NCBI RefSeq assembly: GCF_007005445.1
Contig: NZ_CP041387.1
Coordinates: 248,001-312,000, forward strand
DNA length: 64,000 nt
Reading direction: 5' to 3'
Origin: Rhodopseudomonas palustris
Lineage (GTDB): Bacteria > Pseudomonadota > Alphaproteobacteria > Rhizobiales > Xanthobacteraceae
Position numbers and translations under genes: made by a program. Position 1 is the first letter of the stretch, and every line of letters starts with the position of its first letter. Shown piece by piece: positions 32,972 through 41,184 of the stretch. The notes under the pieces are model-generated. The model worked only from the letters and a program-made list of their open reading frames with translations. It was not told the origin of the DNA and did not search any database.

Positions 32972-33631
32972 ATGGTGGAGGTCGATTTCCCGACGACGAG
33001 AGGCGATAGATTGCGGACTCCGGTGCTGGCAGCAGGCGGAATCGTGTTGCGGCGCGGCAAAGACCCGCTGTTCGCGGTCGTCCGGATGCGCAAGCGCAAC
33101 GACTGGGTGCTGCCAAAGGGCAAGCTCGATCACGGCGAGACGGCGCGTCAGGCCGCAGAGCGCGAAGTGCTCGAAGAGACCGGCCATGTCGTCGCGGTGC
33201 ACGAGTTCATCGGCACCCTGGTTTATGATTCCGGCGGCCGCTCCAAGGTGGTGCATTTCTGGCGGATGGAAGCGGAGGCGGAGCAGACGCTGCCGCTGAT
33301 GAAGGACATTCGTGCGGTCGATTGGCTCGGACTCGACGAGGCGATCCTGCGGCTGTCGCGCAGCTACGAACAGGCGTTCCTGACGCAGGTCGGGCCGCTG
33401 GCTCTGGAAGCTGCGGGCCTGCTCCCAGGCGCGGCTCCGGCCACGCCTGCAGCGGTGCCTCCGCCGCGCTGCCCGACCAGCCCGCTGCCGACCGAGCACG
33501 AGGTCGTCACCGACCTCGCCGAAGCGCCGTCTTTGGCGTTCGAGCAGCCTTCCGATGCCATCGACCCCGAGCCGACGCCGTCGATGCTGCAACGGTTGCG
33601 TCGATGGCTGCGGAGTGTATCGCGCCTCTGA
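32972..33631 (+). CDS. Nudix hydrolase
   Basis: The 219-residue product has a full Nudix box (GKLDHGETARQAAEREVLEETGH; G-x5-E-x7-REVLEETG) at about residues 50-72. It resembles diadenosine-polyphosphate or ADP-ribose type hydrolases. The ATG in VEVDFPTTRG is used; TTG starts exist 12 codons earlier and 13 codons later and cannot be excluded. About 60 C-terminal residues are proline-rich and low in complexity beyond the catalytic domain. The substrate is unknown. Confidence 0.85.
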   Translation: MVEVDFPTTRGDRLRTPVLAAGGIVLRRGKDPLFAVVRMRKRNDWVLPKGKLDHGETARQAAEREVLEETGHVVAVHEFIGTLVYDSGGRSKVVHFWRMEAEAEQTLPLMKDIRAVDWLGLDEAILRLSRSYEQAFLTQVGPLALEAAGLLPGAAPATPAAVPPPRCPTSPLPTEHEVVTDLAEAPSLAFEQPSDAIDPEPTPSMLQRLRRWLRSVSRL

Positions 33632-33675
33632 TCGTCGTTTGTCTGGGTCGTTCGTTGTCGGGATTGTCCTGACAT

Positions 33676-33689
33676 TTGATTCAAGTCAA
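33676..33689. promoter_or_regulatory. FixK/FNR-type box upstream of ligAB
   Basis: TTGATTCAAGTCAA fits TTGA-N6-TCAA exactly, the core shared by FixK, FnrL and AadR sites. Its centre is 86 bases before the ligA start, so a class II promoter would give a leader of about 45 bases. Confidence 0.6.
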
Positions 33690-33768
33690 TCGAGCCCTCC
33701 TGCCGCCGCCTATCGTTCGCGAAATTTGGCCGCAAGGCTGCATACAGGAAACGTCATCAGGGGATGCC

Positions 33769-34143
33769 ATGAGTCAGGCAGTGGCGGCTGGCGCCGGGCG
33801 CGCCAAGCGCGAGATCTTCGGGACGCCGATCTTCGGGCCTGAAGCCGCACAGAAGGGCTACGCCCTCAACAAGATGTGCTTCTCCTTCAACGACGCCGCC
33901 AACCGCGCCGCTTTCGTGCGCGACGAGGCCGCTTATTGCGCGCGCTACGGCCTCACCGCGGCGCAGACCGATGCGCTGCTCAAGCGCGATCTGCTCAAGC
34001 TGCTCGACGAGGGCGGCAACGCCTACTACCTCGCCAAATTCGCCGGCATCCTCGGCCTCAACATGCAGGATATCGGCGCGCTGCAGACCGGCATGACGGT
34101 CGAGCAGTTCAAGGCAAAGCTGCTGGCGGCGCGGGACAACTGA
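33769..34143 (+). CDS. ligA: Protocatechuate 4,5-dioxygenase alpha subunit
   Basis: The 124-residue small subunit has the LigA helical fold with KGYALNKMCFSFNDAANRAAF at the start and GLNMQDIGALQTGMT near the end. LigA caps the active site of LigB in an alpha2beta2 enzyme. The ATG follows CAGGGGATGCC; open codons before it cross the FixK-type box. It lies 12 bases before ligB. The subunit is slightly shorter than Sphingobium LigA (139 residues). Gallate dioxygenase is a single fused chain, so the separate subunit favours protocatechuate. Confidence 0.9.
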   Translation: MSQAVAAGAGRAKREIFGTPIFGPEAAQKGYALNKMCFSFNDAANRAAFVRDEAAYCARYGLTAAQTDALLKRDLLKLLDEGGNAYYLAKFAGILGLNMQDIGALQTGMTVEQFKAKLLAARDN

Positions 34144-34155
34144 GGGGGCATCAAC

Positions 34156-35013
34156 ATGGCGACGATCATCGGAGGCTTGGCCGCTTCGCACGTCCCCGCG
34201 ATCGGCGGGGCGATGGCCAAGGGCCTGCAGAAGGATCCTTATTGGGCGCCGTTCTTCGACGGCTTCGACGCGCCGTGCCGCTGGCTGGAGGCCGCCAAGC
34301 CCGACGCCGCAGTGGTGATCTACAACGACCACGGACTCAACTTCTTCCTCGACAAGATGCCGACCTTCGCGATCGGCGCTGCGCCGGAGTATCGCAACGA
34401 CGACGAAGGCTGGGGCATCCCGGTGATGGCGCCGTTCAAGGGCGACACCAAATTGTCGTGGCACATCATCGAGACGCTGGTGGAATCCGAATTCGACCCC
34501 GTCACCTGCCAGGAGATGCTGGTCGACCACGCCTACAGCCTGCCGATGGAGCTGTTCCTGCGTGACCGCGCCCACGACATTCCGACCGTGCCGGTGGTGG
34601 TCAACACCGTGCAGCATCCGCTGCCGTCGCTGCGGCGCTGCTTCAAGCTCGGCCAGTCGATCGGCCGCGCGATCGAGAGCTATCCGGAAGACCTGAAAGT
34701 GGTGGTGATCGGCACCGGCGGGCTGTCGCATCAGCTCGAAGGCCAGCGCGCCGGCTTCATCAACACCGCGTTCGATCGCCGCTGCATGGATGCGATGACC
34801 GGGGATATCGAGAGCCTGCTCGGCATCGACCCGCACGAGCTGGTCGAGCTCGCCGGTAGCCAGGGCGTCGAGGTGATGAACTGGGTCGCGATGCGCGGCG
34901 CCCTTCTCGGCGACGTCCACGAGCTGCACCGCAATTATCACCTGCCGATATCCAACACCGCGTCGGGAATCATGCTGATCGAGAACCGGCCGAAGCTGGC
35001 GCGGGCGGCGTGA
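34156..35013 (+). CDS. ligB: Protocatechuate 4,5-dioxygenase beta subunit
   Basis: The 285-residue catalytic subunit is an extradiol type II (LigB superfamily) enzyme that cleaves protocatechuate between C4 and C5 with O2. The iron ligands expected from LigB are present as H12 (ASHVPAIG), H59 (YNDHGLNF) and E239 (EVMNW); the catalytic base is H192 (GGLSHQL). These match Sphingobium H12, H61, E242 and H195 with constant offset. Genes for the following steps (ligC, ligI, ligJ) are not in the window. A family A palindrome separates it from the P450 gene. Confidence 0.93.
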   Translation: MATIIGGLAASHVPAIGGAMAKGLQKDPYWAPFFDGFDAPCRWLEAAKPDAAVVIYNDHGLNFFLDKMPTFAIGAAPEYRNDDEGWGIPVMAPFKGDTKLSWHIIETLVESEFDPVTCQEMLVDHAYSLPMELFLRDRAHDIPTVPVVVNTVQHPLPSLRRCFKLGQSIGRAIESYPEDLKVVVIGTGGLSHQLEGQRAGFINTAFDRRCMDAMTGDIESLLGIDPHELVELAGSQGVEVMNWVAMRGALLGDVHELHRNYHLPISNTASGIMLIENRPKLARAA

Positions 35014-35040
35014 CGATGACGATGGTGAAGTGTCCAAGTT

Positions 35041-35163
35041 CCTCATGGTGAGGAGGCGCGAAGCGCCGTCTCGAACCATGAGGTCGCGAGTCGCGGTCTC
35101 GCCCCGTACCCGTGGCGCATCCTTCGAGACGCCCCGGCTGCGCCGGGGCTCCTCAGGATGAGG
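35041..35163. repeat. Intergenic palindromic repeat, family A copy 2
   Basis: Its first 40 bases match the family A element at 5295-5400 almost exactly, and its right half ends CCTCAGGATGAGG as well. Only the loop between the CGTCTCGAA and TTCGAGACG arms differs. It lies between ligB and the P450 gene. Confidence 0.8.
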
Positions 35164-35228
35164 CTGCTACTCTTGATGGCGCCGTCGCAACAAACAAAAC
35201 ATCACCGCAACTCCCGAGGATTCGCCCG

Positions 35229-36416
35229 ATGTTCAGCTTCGATCCGTATTCGCCCGTCGTCGATGCCGACCCGTTCCCGCTCTACAAGACGCTGCGCGAC
35301 GAACATCCGGTGTTCTGGAGCGATGCGGCGCAGATGTGGATTCTGTCCCGCTATATCGACGTCGCCGGCGCCGGCACCAACTGGCAGGTGTTTTCCTCGG
35401 CGAAGGGCAACCTGATGACCGAGCTGCCGAACCGCGCCGGCGCGACGCTCGGCACCACCGATCCGCCGCGCCACGATCGGCTGCGTGGCCTGGTGCAGCA
35501 CGCCTTCATGAAGCGCAATCTCGAAGCCCTTGCCGATCCGATGCGCGAGATCGCGCGTGACGCCGCTGAAGCACTGCGCGGCCGCGAGCAATTCGACTTC
35601 ATCAGCGACTTTTCGTCCAAATTCACCGTGCGGGTGCTGTTCGCGGCGCTCGGCTTGCCGATCGGCGACGAGCAGACCGTGCGCGACAAGGCGGTGCTGA
35701 TGGTGCAGAGCGATCCGGTGAGCCGCGCCAAGGGGCCGGAGCATCTGGCCGCCTACGCCTGGATGCAGGACTACGCATCGAGCGTGATCGCGCAGCGCCG
35801 CGCCGAGCCGAAGAACGATCTGATCTCGCATTTCAGCATGGCCGAGATCGACGGCGACCGGCTCGACGAACGCGAGGTGTTGCTCACCACCACGACACTG
35901 ATCATGGCCGGCATCGAGTCGCTCGGCGGATTCATGAGCATGCTGGCGCTGAACCTCGCCGATTTCGGCGACGTCCGCCGTGCCGTGGTCGCCGATCCGG
36001 CGCTGCTGCCGGACGCGGTCGAGGAGTCGCTCCGCTTCAACACTTCTGCGCAGCGGTTCAAACGCTGCCTGCAAAGCGACCTGACGCTGCACGGTGTCAC
36101 CATGAAGGCCGGTGACTTCGTCTGCCTGGCTTACGGCTCGGCCAACCGCGACGAGCGGCAATTCCCCAATGCCGATGTTTACGATCTCAAGCGCAAGCCG
36201 AAAGGCCATCTCGGCTTCGGCGGCGGCGTGCACGCCTGCCTCGGATCGGCAATCGCCCGGATGGCGATCAGGATCGCGTTCGACGAATTCCACAAGGTGG
36301 TGCCGGACTACACGCGCACCGAGCAGCACCTCAACTGGATGCCGTCGTCGACCTTCCGCAGCCCGTTGCGGCTCGACTTCGCGGTCGAGTCGGCGACGGC
36401 GCGGTCCGCGGCCTGA
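35229..36416 (+). CDS. Cytochrome P450
   Basis: The 395-residue soluble class I P450 has the heme loop FGGGVHACLG with the thiolate cysteine, the K-helix EESLRF (ExxR) and an I-helix AGIES in place of the common AGxxT/D pair. The glutamate-serine acid-alcohol variant could alter oxygen activation. The start is the ATG of MFSFDPYSP; the frame is open through the repeat upstream but that cannot be coding. Rhodopseudomonas P450s often hydroxylate or demethylate benzoate-type acids, so placement after ligAB suggests it feeds the ring-cleavage pathway. No redox partner is adjacent. Confidence 0.9.
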   Translation: MFSFDPYSPVVDADPFPLYKTLRDEHPVFWSDAAQMWILSRYIDVAGAGTNWQVFSSAKGNLMTELPNRAGATLGTTDPPRHDRLRGLVQHAFMKRNLEALADPMREIARDAAEALRGREQFDFISDFSSKFTVRVLFAALGLPIGDEQTVRDKAVLMVQSDPVSRAKGPEHLAAYAWMQDYASSVIAQRRAEPKNDLISHFSMAEIDGDRLDEREVLLTTTTLIMAGIESLGGFMSMLALNLADFGDVRRAVVADPALLPDAVEESLRFNTSAQRFKRCLQSDLTLHGVTMKAGDFVCLAYGSANRDERQFPNADVYDLKRKPKGHLGFGGGVHACLGSAIARMAIRIAFDEFHKVVPDYTRTEQHLNWMPSSTFRSPLRLDFAVESATARSAA

Positions 36417-36419
36417 TGC

Positions 36420-36713
36420 TCAGCTTTCGTCGGCCTCGCCCAATGCGAGGCCGGTGAGCGCTGCGACGATCGCGAAGCCGAAAGCCGATGTCAGGGCAAA
36501 ATCGAATACCCTGTGTTCGGGGAGGCTGAGCAGCGCCGGGGTGACGCCGAAGTTCGGCGACCACATCGCCACGAAGGCAAAGCCAAGCCCGATCGCGGCG
36601 CCCATCATGGCGTGGCTGGCGATTGCCGCCAAACGCGATACTGTGCGGGTCTGCGCGGTCAGTCTCTTGATCGTGGCCTGGACTGCCCGAGTTGCCGACT
36701 TCTTTCCACGCAT
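36420..36713 (-). CDS. Small membrane protein, unknown function
   Basis: The 97-residue product has a basic N terminus (about 28 residues rich in K, R and T) followed by two predicted membrane helices (AIASHAMMGAAIGLGFAFVAM and FDFALTSAFGFAIVAALTGL). It is convergent with the P450 gene. The ATG is the first in frame with a charged-start topology. I recognise no family. It could be an RNA- or membrane-tethering protein, but nothing in the sequence decides. Confidence 0.55.
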   Translation of the reverse strand: MRGKKSATRAVQATIKRLTAQTRTVSRLAAIASHAMMGAAIGLGFAFVAMWSPNFGVTPALLSLPEHRVFDFALTSAFGFAIVAALTGLALGEADES

Positions 36714-36953
36714 GGCGGTGATCCTCGCTTGCTGAGGCGCCAACGCGGCGTCCGTGGCGCCGTTCCAAACGGCGCCGTGCAGCCGATTTCTCGCCGTGCG
36801 GGAGGAACTGAGAGTTTCCCCGGCCGCGCCGGACCTTCTCTGCTGCGCGCAGCTCGCGCGCCGACAGACCGGGGTGGCACGGGCGAGCTTTGACCTATAC
36901 AGCGGGACTGCTCCGCGCTTCGCGCGGCGCGTCGGCCACCCGAGAGTGCCCAC

Positions 36954-37718
36954 TTGTCGATCATCCTCGATCCCTGGTTCTACGCCGTCGCAATCCCCGC
37001 CGTGTTCCTGCTCGGACTCGCGAAAGGAGGCTTCTCCGGCGTCGGCATCGCGGCGACCCCGCTGCTGGCGCTGTATCTGCCGCCGCTCGAGGCGGCCGGA
37101 TTGTTGCTGCCGGTGCTGATCACCCAGGATCTGATTTCGCTCTACGTCTATCGGCGCCATTGGGACGCGCGCAGTTTGAAGGTGATGTTGCCCGGCGCGG
37201 TGCTCGGAATGGGGATCGCCTGGTGGACCGCCTCGATCGTGTCGGACGATGCGGTGCGGCTGATCGTCGGAGGCGTCGGGCTGGCGTTCGTGCTCAACGT
37301 CTGGCTGCGGCCAAGGGCGTCGGCGGTGAAGCTGTCGGATGCGGCCGGCGTGTTCTGGGGCACGGTGTCCGGCTTCACCTCGTTCATGACGCAAGGCGGC
37401 GGCCCGCCGTATCAGGTCTACATGCTGCCGCAGCTCCTGCCGAAGCTGGTGCTGGTCGGCACCACCACGATCTTCTTTGCGATCGTCAATGCGCTGAAGA
37501 TCGGTCCGTATTTCCTGCTGGGGCAGTTCACCCCGGCCAATCTCGGCACCTCGCTGGCGCTGCTGCCGCTCGCAGCCGCCGCCAATATGGCCGGGATCTG
37601 GCTGGTGAAACGGACGCCGACCGACCTGTTCTACCGGATCGCCTATACGTTGCTGTTCGTGGTGTCGGTGGCGCTGCTCTACCAGGGCCTTTCGAATCTG
37701 CTGCGCGGGACGGTGTGA
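36954..37718 (+). CDS. TauE/SafE-family sulfite/anion exporter
   Basis: The 254-residue membrane protein has seven or eight spans and the TauE/SafE pattern, with GLAKGGFSGVGIAATPLL near the start and GFTSFMTQGGGPPYQVY in the middle. The start is a TTG behind GAGAGTG; no ATG gives the first membrane span. It is convergent with ccoG. Family members export sulfite, sulfoacetate or similar anions. The sulfide module 10 kb away makes a sulfur anion possible, but the substrate is not known. Confidence 0.85.
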   Translation: MSIILDPWFYAVAIPAVFLLGLAKGGFSGVGIAATPLLALYLPPLEAAGLLLPVLITQDLISLYVYRRHWDARSLKVMLPGAVLGMGIAWWTASIVSDDAVRLIVGGVGLAFVLNVWLRPRASAVKLSDAAGVFWGTVSGFTSFMTQGGGPPYQVYMLPQLLPKLVLVGTTTIFFAIVNALKIGPYFLLGQFTPANLGTSLALLPLAAAANMAGIWLVKRTPTDLFYRIAYTLLFVVSVALLYQGLSNLLRGTV

Positions 37719-37738
37719 TCCGCCCCGCGCAGCAGCGA

Positions 37739-39181
37739 TCAGTTCGATGTCGGCGGGACGAAGTGGTCGACCGAGGTCGCCGTCTCGCCGGTCTGAGGGT
37801 CTTTGACCTCGAACGTGATGTTGATCGATTTGCTCGGCACCTCGTTGCTCGGCACCAGTACCGATACGCGCAATTCGCGGGTTTGGTCCTGCCCCACTTC
37901 GACGTCGAGGCGATCCTTGGCGTCGGGATCGAGGCCGACCGCCTGCAGCCGCGCGCCCGGCACGCCGCTCACCGACACCTGCAACACGCGCGCGGTCGGG
38001 CGCTTGTTGAGCAGCCGCACGGTGTAGTCGTTCCGCACGCTGCCGTCGGACAGCGTCACGAACAGCGGATTGCGTTCGTGCAGCACATTGAGATCGAGTG
38101 AGCCGCGGATCGCCAGCGCATAGACCATCACGGCGGCGACCAGAACGATCAGCCCGGAATACATCAGGGTGCGGGCGCGGACCGGCCGATACACCGAGGA
38201 CTTTCCGTCGAGACGGCGCTGGATGTTGAGGTCGGTGTCGTAAGCGATCAGGTCCGGCGGCCGGCCGACCTGCTTCATCACCGTGTTGCAGGCGTCGATG
38301 CACAGGCCGCATTGCACGCAGCCGAGCTGCAGGCCCTGGCGGATGTCGACTCCGGTCGGGCAGACATTGACGCATTGGTGGCAATCGATGCAGTCGCCGG
38401 CGATTTCGCCGTGGGCACGGATGACCTCGGCCTTCTTCACAGACATCCGCGGCTCGCCGCGATCGTAGCGATAGGTGACGTTGAGCGCCCATTCGTCGGT
38501 CAGCGCCGCCTGGATGCGCGGCCACGGGCACATGTAGATGCACACCTGCTCGCGCATGAAGCCGGCCAGCGTGTAGGTGGTGAAGGTGAGGATGCCGATC
38601 CAGACATAGGCGACCATCGGCGCCTGGAAGGTGACCAGCTCCTTCACCAGCGTCGGCGCGTCGGCGAAGTACAGCACCCAGGCGCCGCCGGTCCACCATG
38701 CGATCATCAGCCAGATGAAGTGCTTGAGCGCGATCTCGCCGACCCTGCGCATGGTCAGGCCGTGCCTGTCCTTGGCGATCCGGTCGCGGCGGTCGCCTTC
38801 GACCAGCCGCTCGACCGCGTAGAACAGATCGGTCCACACCGTCTGCGGACACAGATAGCCGCACCACACCCGGCCGGCGAGCGCGTTCATCAGGAACAGC
38901 ACCAGTGCGGCGATGATCAGCAGGCCGGTGAAGTAGTAGACTTCCTGCGGCCACAGCTCGATGAAGAAGAAATAGAACCGCCGGGCGGGCAGATCGATCA
39001 GCACCGCCTGATCAGGCAGGCCGGGGCCGCGATTCCAGCGCAGGAACGGCGTGAAGTAGTAGATCGACAGCGTGATAGCCAGCAGCGCCCATTTGATCCG
39101 GCGGAATCGGCCATGAACAGCCTGCGGATAGACCTTCTTGCGGGCCGCATAGAGCGGCCCTTCGATATTGGTATCTGTCAT
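37739..39181 (-). CDS. ccoG: CcoG/FixG, cbb3 oxidase copper-assembly ferredoxin
   Basis: The 480-residue membrane protein has about five spans and two [4Fe-4S] ferredoxin-type clusters, read as CIDCHQCVNVCPTG and CVQCGLCIDAC. The C-terminal half is periplasmic and immunoglobulin-like (IG5 domain). CcoG reduces copper for insertion into cbb3 cytochrome oxidase. Here ccoNOPQ and ccoH/I/S are not in the window, so the gene is separated from its usual operon or lies at its edge. It is downstream of a small membrane protein, with an FNR box further upstream, consistent with microaerobic expression. Confidence 0.93.
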   Translation of the reverse strand: MTDTNIEGPLYAARKKVYPQAVHGRFRRIKWALLAITLSIYYFTPFLRWNRGPGLPDQAVLIDLPARRFYFFFIELWPQEVYYFTGLLIIAALVLFLMNALAGRVWCGYLCPQTVWTDLFYAVERLVEGDRRDRIAKDRHGLTMRRVGEIALKHFIWLMIAWWTGGAWVLYFADAPTLVKELVTFQAPMVAYVWIGILTFTTYTLAGFMREQVCIYMCPWPRIQAALTDEWALNVTYRYDRGEPRMSVKKAEVIRAHGEIAGDCIDCHQCVNVCPTGVDIRQGLQLGCVQCGLCIDACNTVMKQVGRPPDLIAYDTDLNIQRRLDGKSSVYRPVRARTLMYSGLIVLVAAVMVYALAIRGSLDLNVLHERNPLFVTLSDGSVRNDYTVRLLNKRPTARVLQVSVSGVPGARLQAVGLDPDAKDRLDVEVGQDQTRELRVSVLVPSNEVPSKSINITFEVKDPQTGETATSVDHFVPPTSN

Positions 39182-39299
39182 GGGAGGGCTTTCGCTGGAG
39201 CTTCGTCCCCGGAGAGGGGGAGGCCGTCTCCGGGCGAAATCATGCGGGATCTGCCAGGCGGGATCGAGACGCTCGCGCCAGCGTCCCGGCCCGAATCGT

Positions 39300-39500
39300 T
39301 CAGCGGACCGAGGGGCTTGCGATCTTGCGGGCGACCAGGAACGAGATCGGCATGGCGATGACGAAGCCGCAGCCGACCGCGATCGGAATCCAGCGCATTG
39401 CCTGTTCGGCCAGGCTCGGCACCACCAGCACCGCGACCATCATCATACCGGCGAGGGTCGCCCCGCCGATGATCCACAGCACAACCGCAACCTTGATCAT
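39300..39500 (-). CDS. Small two-helix membrane protein upstream of ccoG
   Basis: The 66-residue product has two membrane helices (VAVVLWIIGGATLAGMMMVA and IPIAVGCGFVIAMPISFLVA) joined by PSLAEQAMR. AGGAGAAGATC precedes the ATG of MIKVAVV. It lies 118 bases before ccoG on the same strand and 132 bases after a perfect FNR box. The location suggests a role in oxidase assembly or in tuning a respiratory complex, as for CydX- or CcoM-like peptides, but no homology supports a name. Confidence 0.65.
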   Translation of the reverse strand: MIKVAVVLWIIGGATLAGMMMVAVLVVPSLAEQAMRWIPIAVGCGFVIAMPISFLVARKIASPSVR

Positions 39501-39631
39501 GATCTTCTCCTGTCCTTGCCGGGCCTTTTCGGCCTCCGCCCGAGCCGGGCGCAGGGCGCGCCATCCGGGCCTCAAATGTCGGGGGAACATTTGAATGTGA
39601 GCGGACGATATATTTTGGGCTGGTTCTAAGT

Positions 39632-39645
39632 TTGATTTGGATCAA
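39632..39645. promoter_or_regulatory. Perfect FNR/FixK box
   Basis: TTGATTTGGATCAA is a full match to TTGAT-N4-ATCAA. It lies 132 bases upstream of the small membrane gene that precedes ccoG, suitable for microaerobic activation of that unit. It is also 155 bases before padR on the other side. Confidence 0.75.
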
Positions 39646-39735
39646 CGGTCAGTATCGGAAAACCACCGGGTCTTGAATGGGATAAGTAGCTAGACACCGT
39701 TCTTCGATCAGCACGTCAAAACTGATCTCGGCGCC

Positions 39736-39749
39736 AAAGATATATCTTT
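39736..39749. promoter_or_regulatory. PadR operator 1
   Basis: AAAGATATATCTTT is a perfect 14-base palindrome. The same core recurs 38 bases to the right, next to the padR start. Such paired AT-rich palindromes are typical PadR autoregulatory sites. Confidence 0.7.
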
Positions 39750-39773
39750 ACTTGGGGCGGGGTCGTCACTACG

Positions 39774-39787
39774 TAAGATATATCTTT
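39774..39787. promoter_or_regulatory. PadR operator 2
   Basis: TAAGATATATCTTT repeats the first operator with one changed end base. It overlaps the region just before the padR Shine-Dalgarno sequence, so bound repressor would block transcription or initiation. Confidence 0.7.
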
Positions 39788-39799
39788 CAGGAGGTCGTC

Positions 39800-40480
39800 A
39801 TGGACGGCGTCGACAATGGCCCGCGACGATGCGGGTTCGGAATGCCGGGCTGCCGCTGGGGGCGCCGCGGTATGGGCGGGCGCGGCATCGGCGGGGAGAT
39901 GACGCGCGCCGGACGGATGCTGGCGCAAGGCGACCTCAAGCTGATCGCGCTGGCGCTGATCGCCGAGCAGCCGCGCCACGGCTACGACATCATCAAGGTG
40001 ATCGAGGAGAAAACCGCCGGCTGGTACGCGCCCAGTCCGGGCGTGGTGTATCCGACCCTGACCTATCTCGAAGAGACCGGCCACGTCGTTGCTCAGCCTG
40101 AAGGCGCCAAGAAACTCTATGTCGCCACCGACGAGGGGCGCGATCATCTCGCCGCCAATCGCGCGCTCGCCGAGGCGGTGTTCGATCGCCTCGCCAGCTT
40201 CGGCGAGATGATGCGGCAACAGAACGGCGAGGGCGCTCCGGAGGCCGGCGATCTGCCGCCGCTGCTGCGCGCTGCGCTCGACAACCTCCGCGAGGTCGCG
40301 ATCCGCCAGATCGCAAAAGACCCGGACAACGAAGCAGAGCTTGTTGCGATTCTCGCTCGCGCCGCCGGCGAGCTTCGCAAAACGCAGGCGAGGGGTGACT
40401 CTCGCCAATTGGACGACGCATTCGACCAGGTGCCCAACCAGCAATCCGGCACCGCGTCACTCTTCAGGAGACGAAAATGA
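39800..40480 (+). CDS. PadR-family transcriptional regulator
   Basis: The 226-residue protein has the PadR winged HTH (LIALALIAEQPRHGYDIIKVI, then SPGVVYPTLTYLEETGHV) and a C-terminal helical dimer region. The N terminus is unusual: about 35 residues rich in R, G and C (RRCGFGMPGCRWGRRGMGGRG), which could bind metal or nucleic acid. The ATG used lies behind CAGGAGG; an earlier TTG would put operator DNA in the coding region. It ends in an ATGA overlap with the Rieske-protein gene, so the two are one operon under its own operators. Confidence 0.9.
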   Translation: MDGVDNGPRRCGFGMPGCRWGRRGMGGRGIGGEMTRAGRMLAQGDLKLIALALIAEQPRHGYDIIKVIEEKTAGWYAPSPGVVYPTLTYLEETGHVVAQPEGAKKLYVATDEGRDHLAANRALAEAVFDRLASFGEMMRQQNGEGAPEAGDLPPLLRAALDNLREVAIRQIAKDPDNEAELVAILARAAGELRKTQARGDSRQLDDAFDQVPNQQSGTASLFRRRK

Positions 40481-41010
40481 CCGCAATGACGTCTGAACAA
40501 CCGAACCGACGTGACGTGTTGTACTTGGCCACAGGTGCTCTGGCCACGGTCGGCACCGCCGCCCTGGTGTGGCCGTTCATCTCGCAACTCAATCCCGATG
40601 CAGGCACGGTTGCGGCCGGCTTCCCGCTGGAAGTCGATCTCGCTCCGGTCGCCGAAGGGCAAGTGATCAAGGTGTTCTGGCGCGGCCAGCCGATCTTCAT
40701 CAATCACCGCACGCCGAAGGAAATCGAGTCGGCGCAGACGGCGGATTGGCGGAGCATGCGGGATCCGCAGCCGGATTCGGAACGCGTCAAGCCGGGCAAG
40801 GAGCAGTGGCTGGTGGTATCGGCGATCTGCACCCACCTCGGCTGCATCCCGACCGAGCACCAGGGCAACTATGACGGCTGGTTCTGTCAGTGCCACGGCT
40901 CGCAATACGACTCTTCCGGTCGCATCAGGCTCGGGCCGGCGCCGCTCAACCTCGCGCTGGTGCCGTACAAATTCGACGGCGACGCCAAGATCGTGATCGG
41001 CGAGACCTGA
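40477..41010 (+). CDS. Orphan Rieske iron-sulfur protein (ubiquinol-cytochrome c reductase type)
   Basis: The 177-residue product has an N-terminal Tat-like anchor (PNRRDVLYLATGALATVG), one membrane helix and the Rieske fold with C118-T-H120-L-G-C123 and C137-Q-C139-H140-G-S. These are the cluster and disulfide residues of the bc1 complex subunit. Cytochrome b and c1 genes, normally next to it, are absent. Operon linkage to PadR indicates conditional expression of an alternative Rieske subunit that could exchange into the bc1 complex or serve another membrane redox enzyme. The exchange idea is inference. Confidence 0.9.
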   Translation: MTAMTSEQPNRRDVLYLATGALATVGTAALVWPFISQLNPDAGTVAAGFPLEVDLAPVAEGQVIKVFWRGQPIFINHRTPKEIESAQTADWRSMRDPQPDSERVKPGKEQWLVVSAICTHLGCIPTEHQGNYDGWFCQCHGSQYDSSGRIRLGPAPLNLALVPYKFDGDAKIVIGET

Positions 41011-41184
41011 GCGGGCCTCGCGCCTGCTTCGGTTGCTGTTCTGCCCTTCGGGCGCCGCGCTCCGGCGCGGCGCTCAAGGTTCGGCCTCCCACCAGCTACG
41101 CCACGCAATCCGACCCGCGTGGCCGCGCCATGACGCGCGGCCGCCGCGTCGATCTTTTGTCCCATCGCTGCACGAGAGATAGCC

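Noticed and set aside
39752..39799. Upstream TTG start for padR
   Set aside because: It would put the second operator inside the coding region and has no ribosome binding site; the ATG at 39800 follows CAGGAGG.
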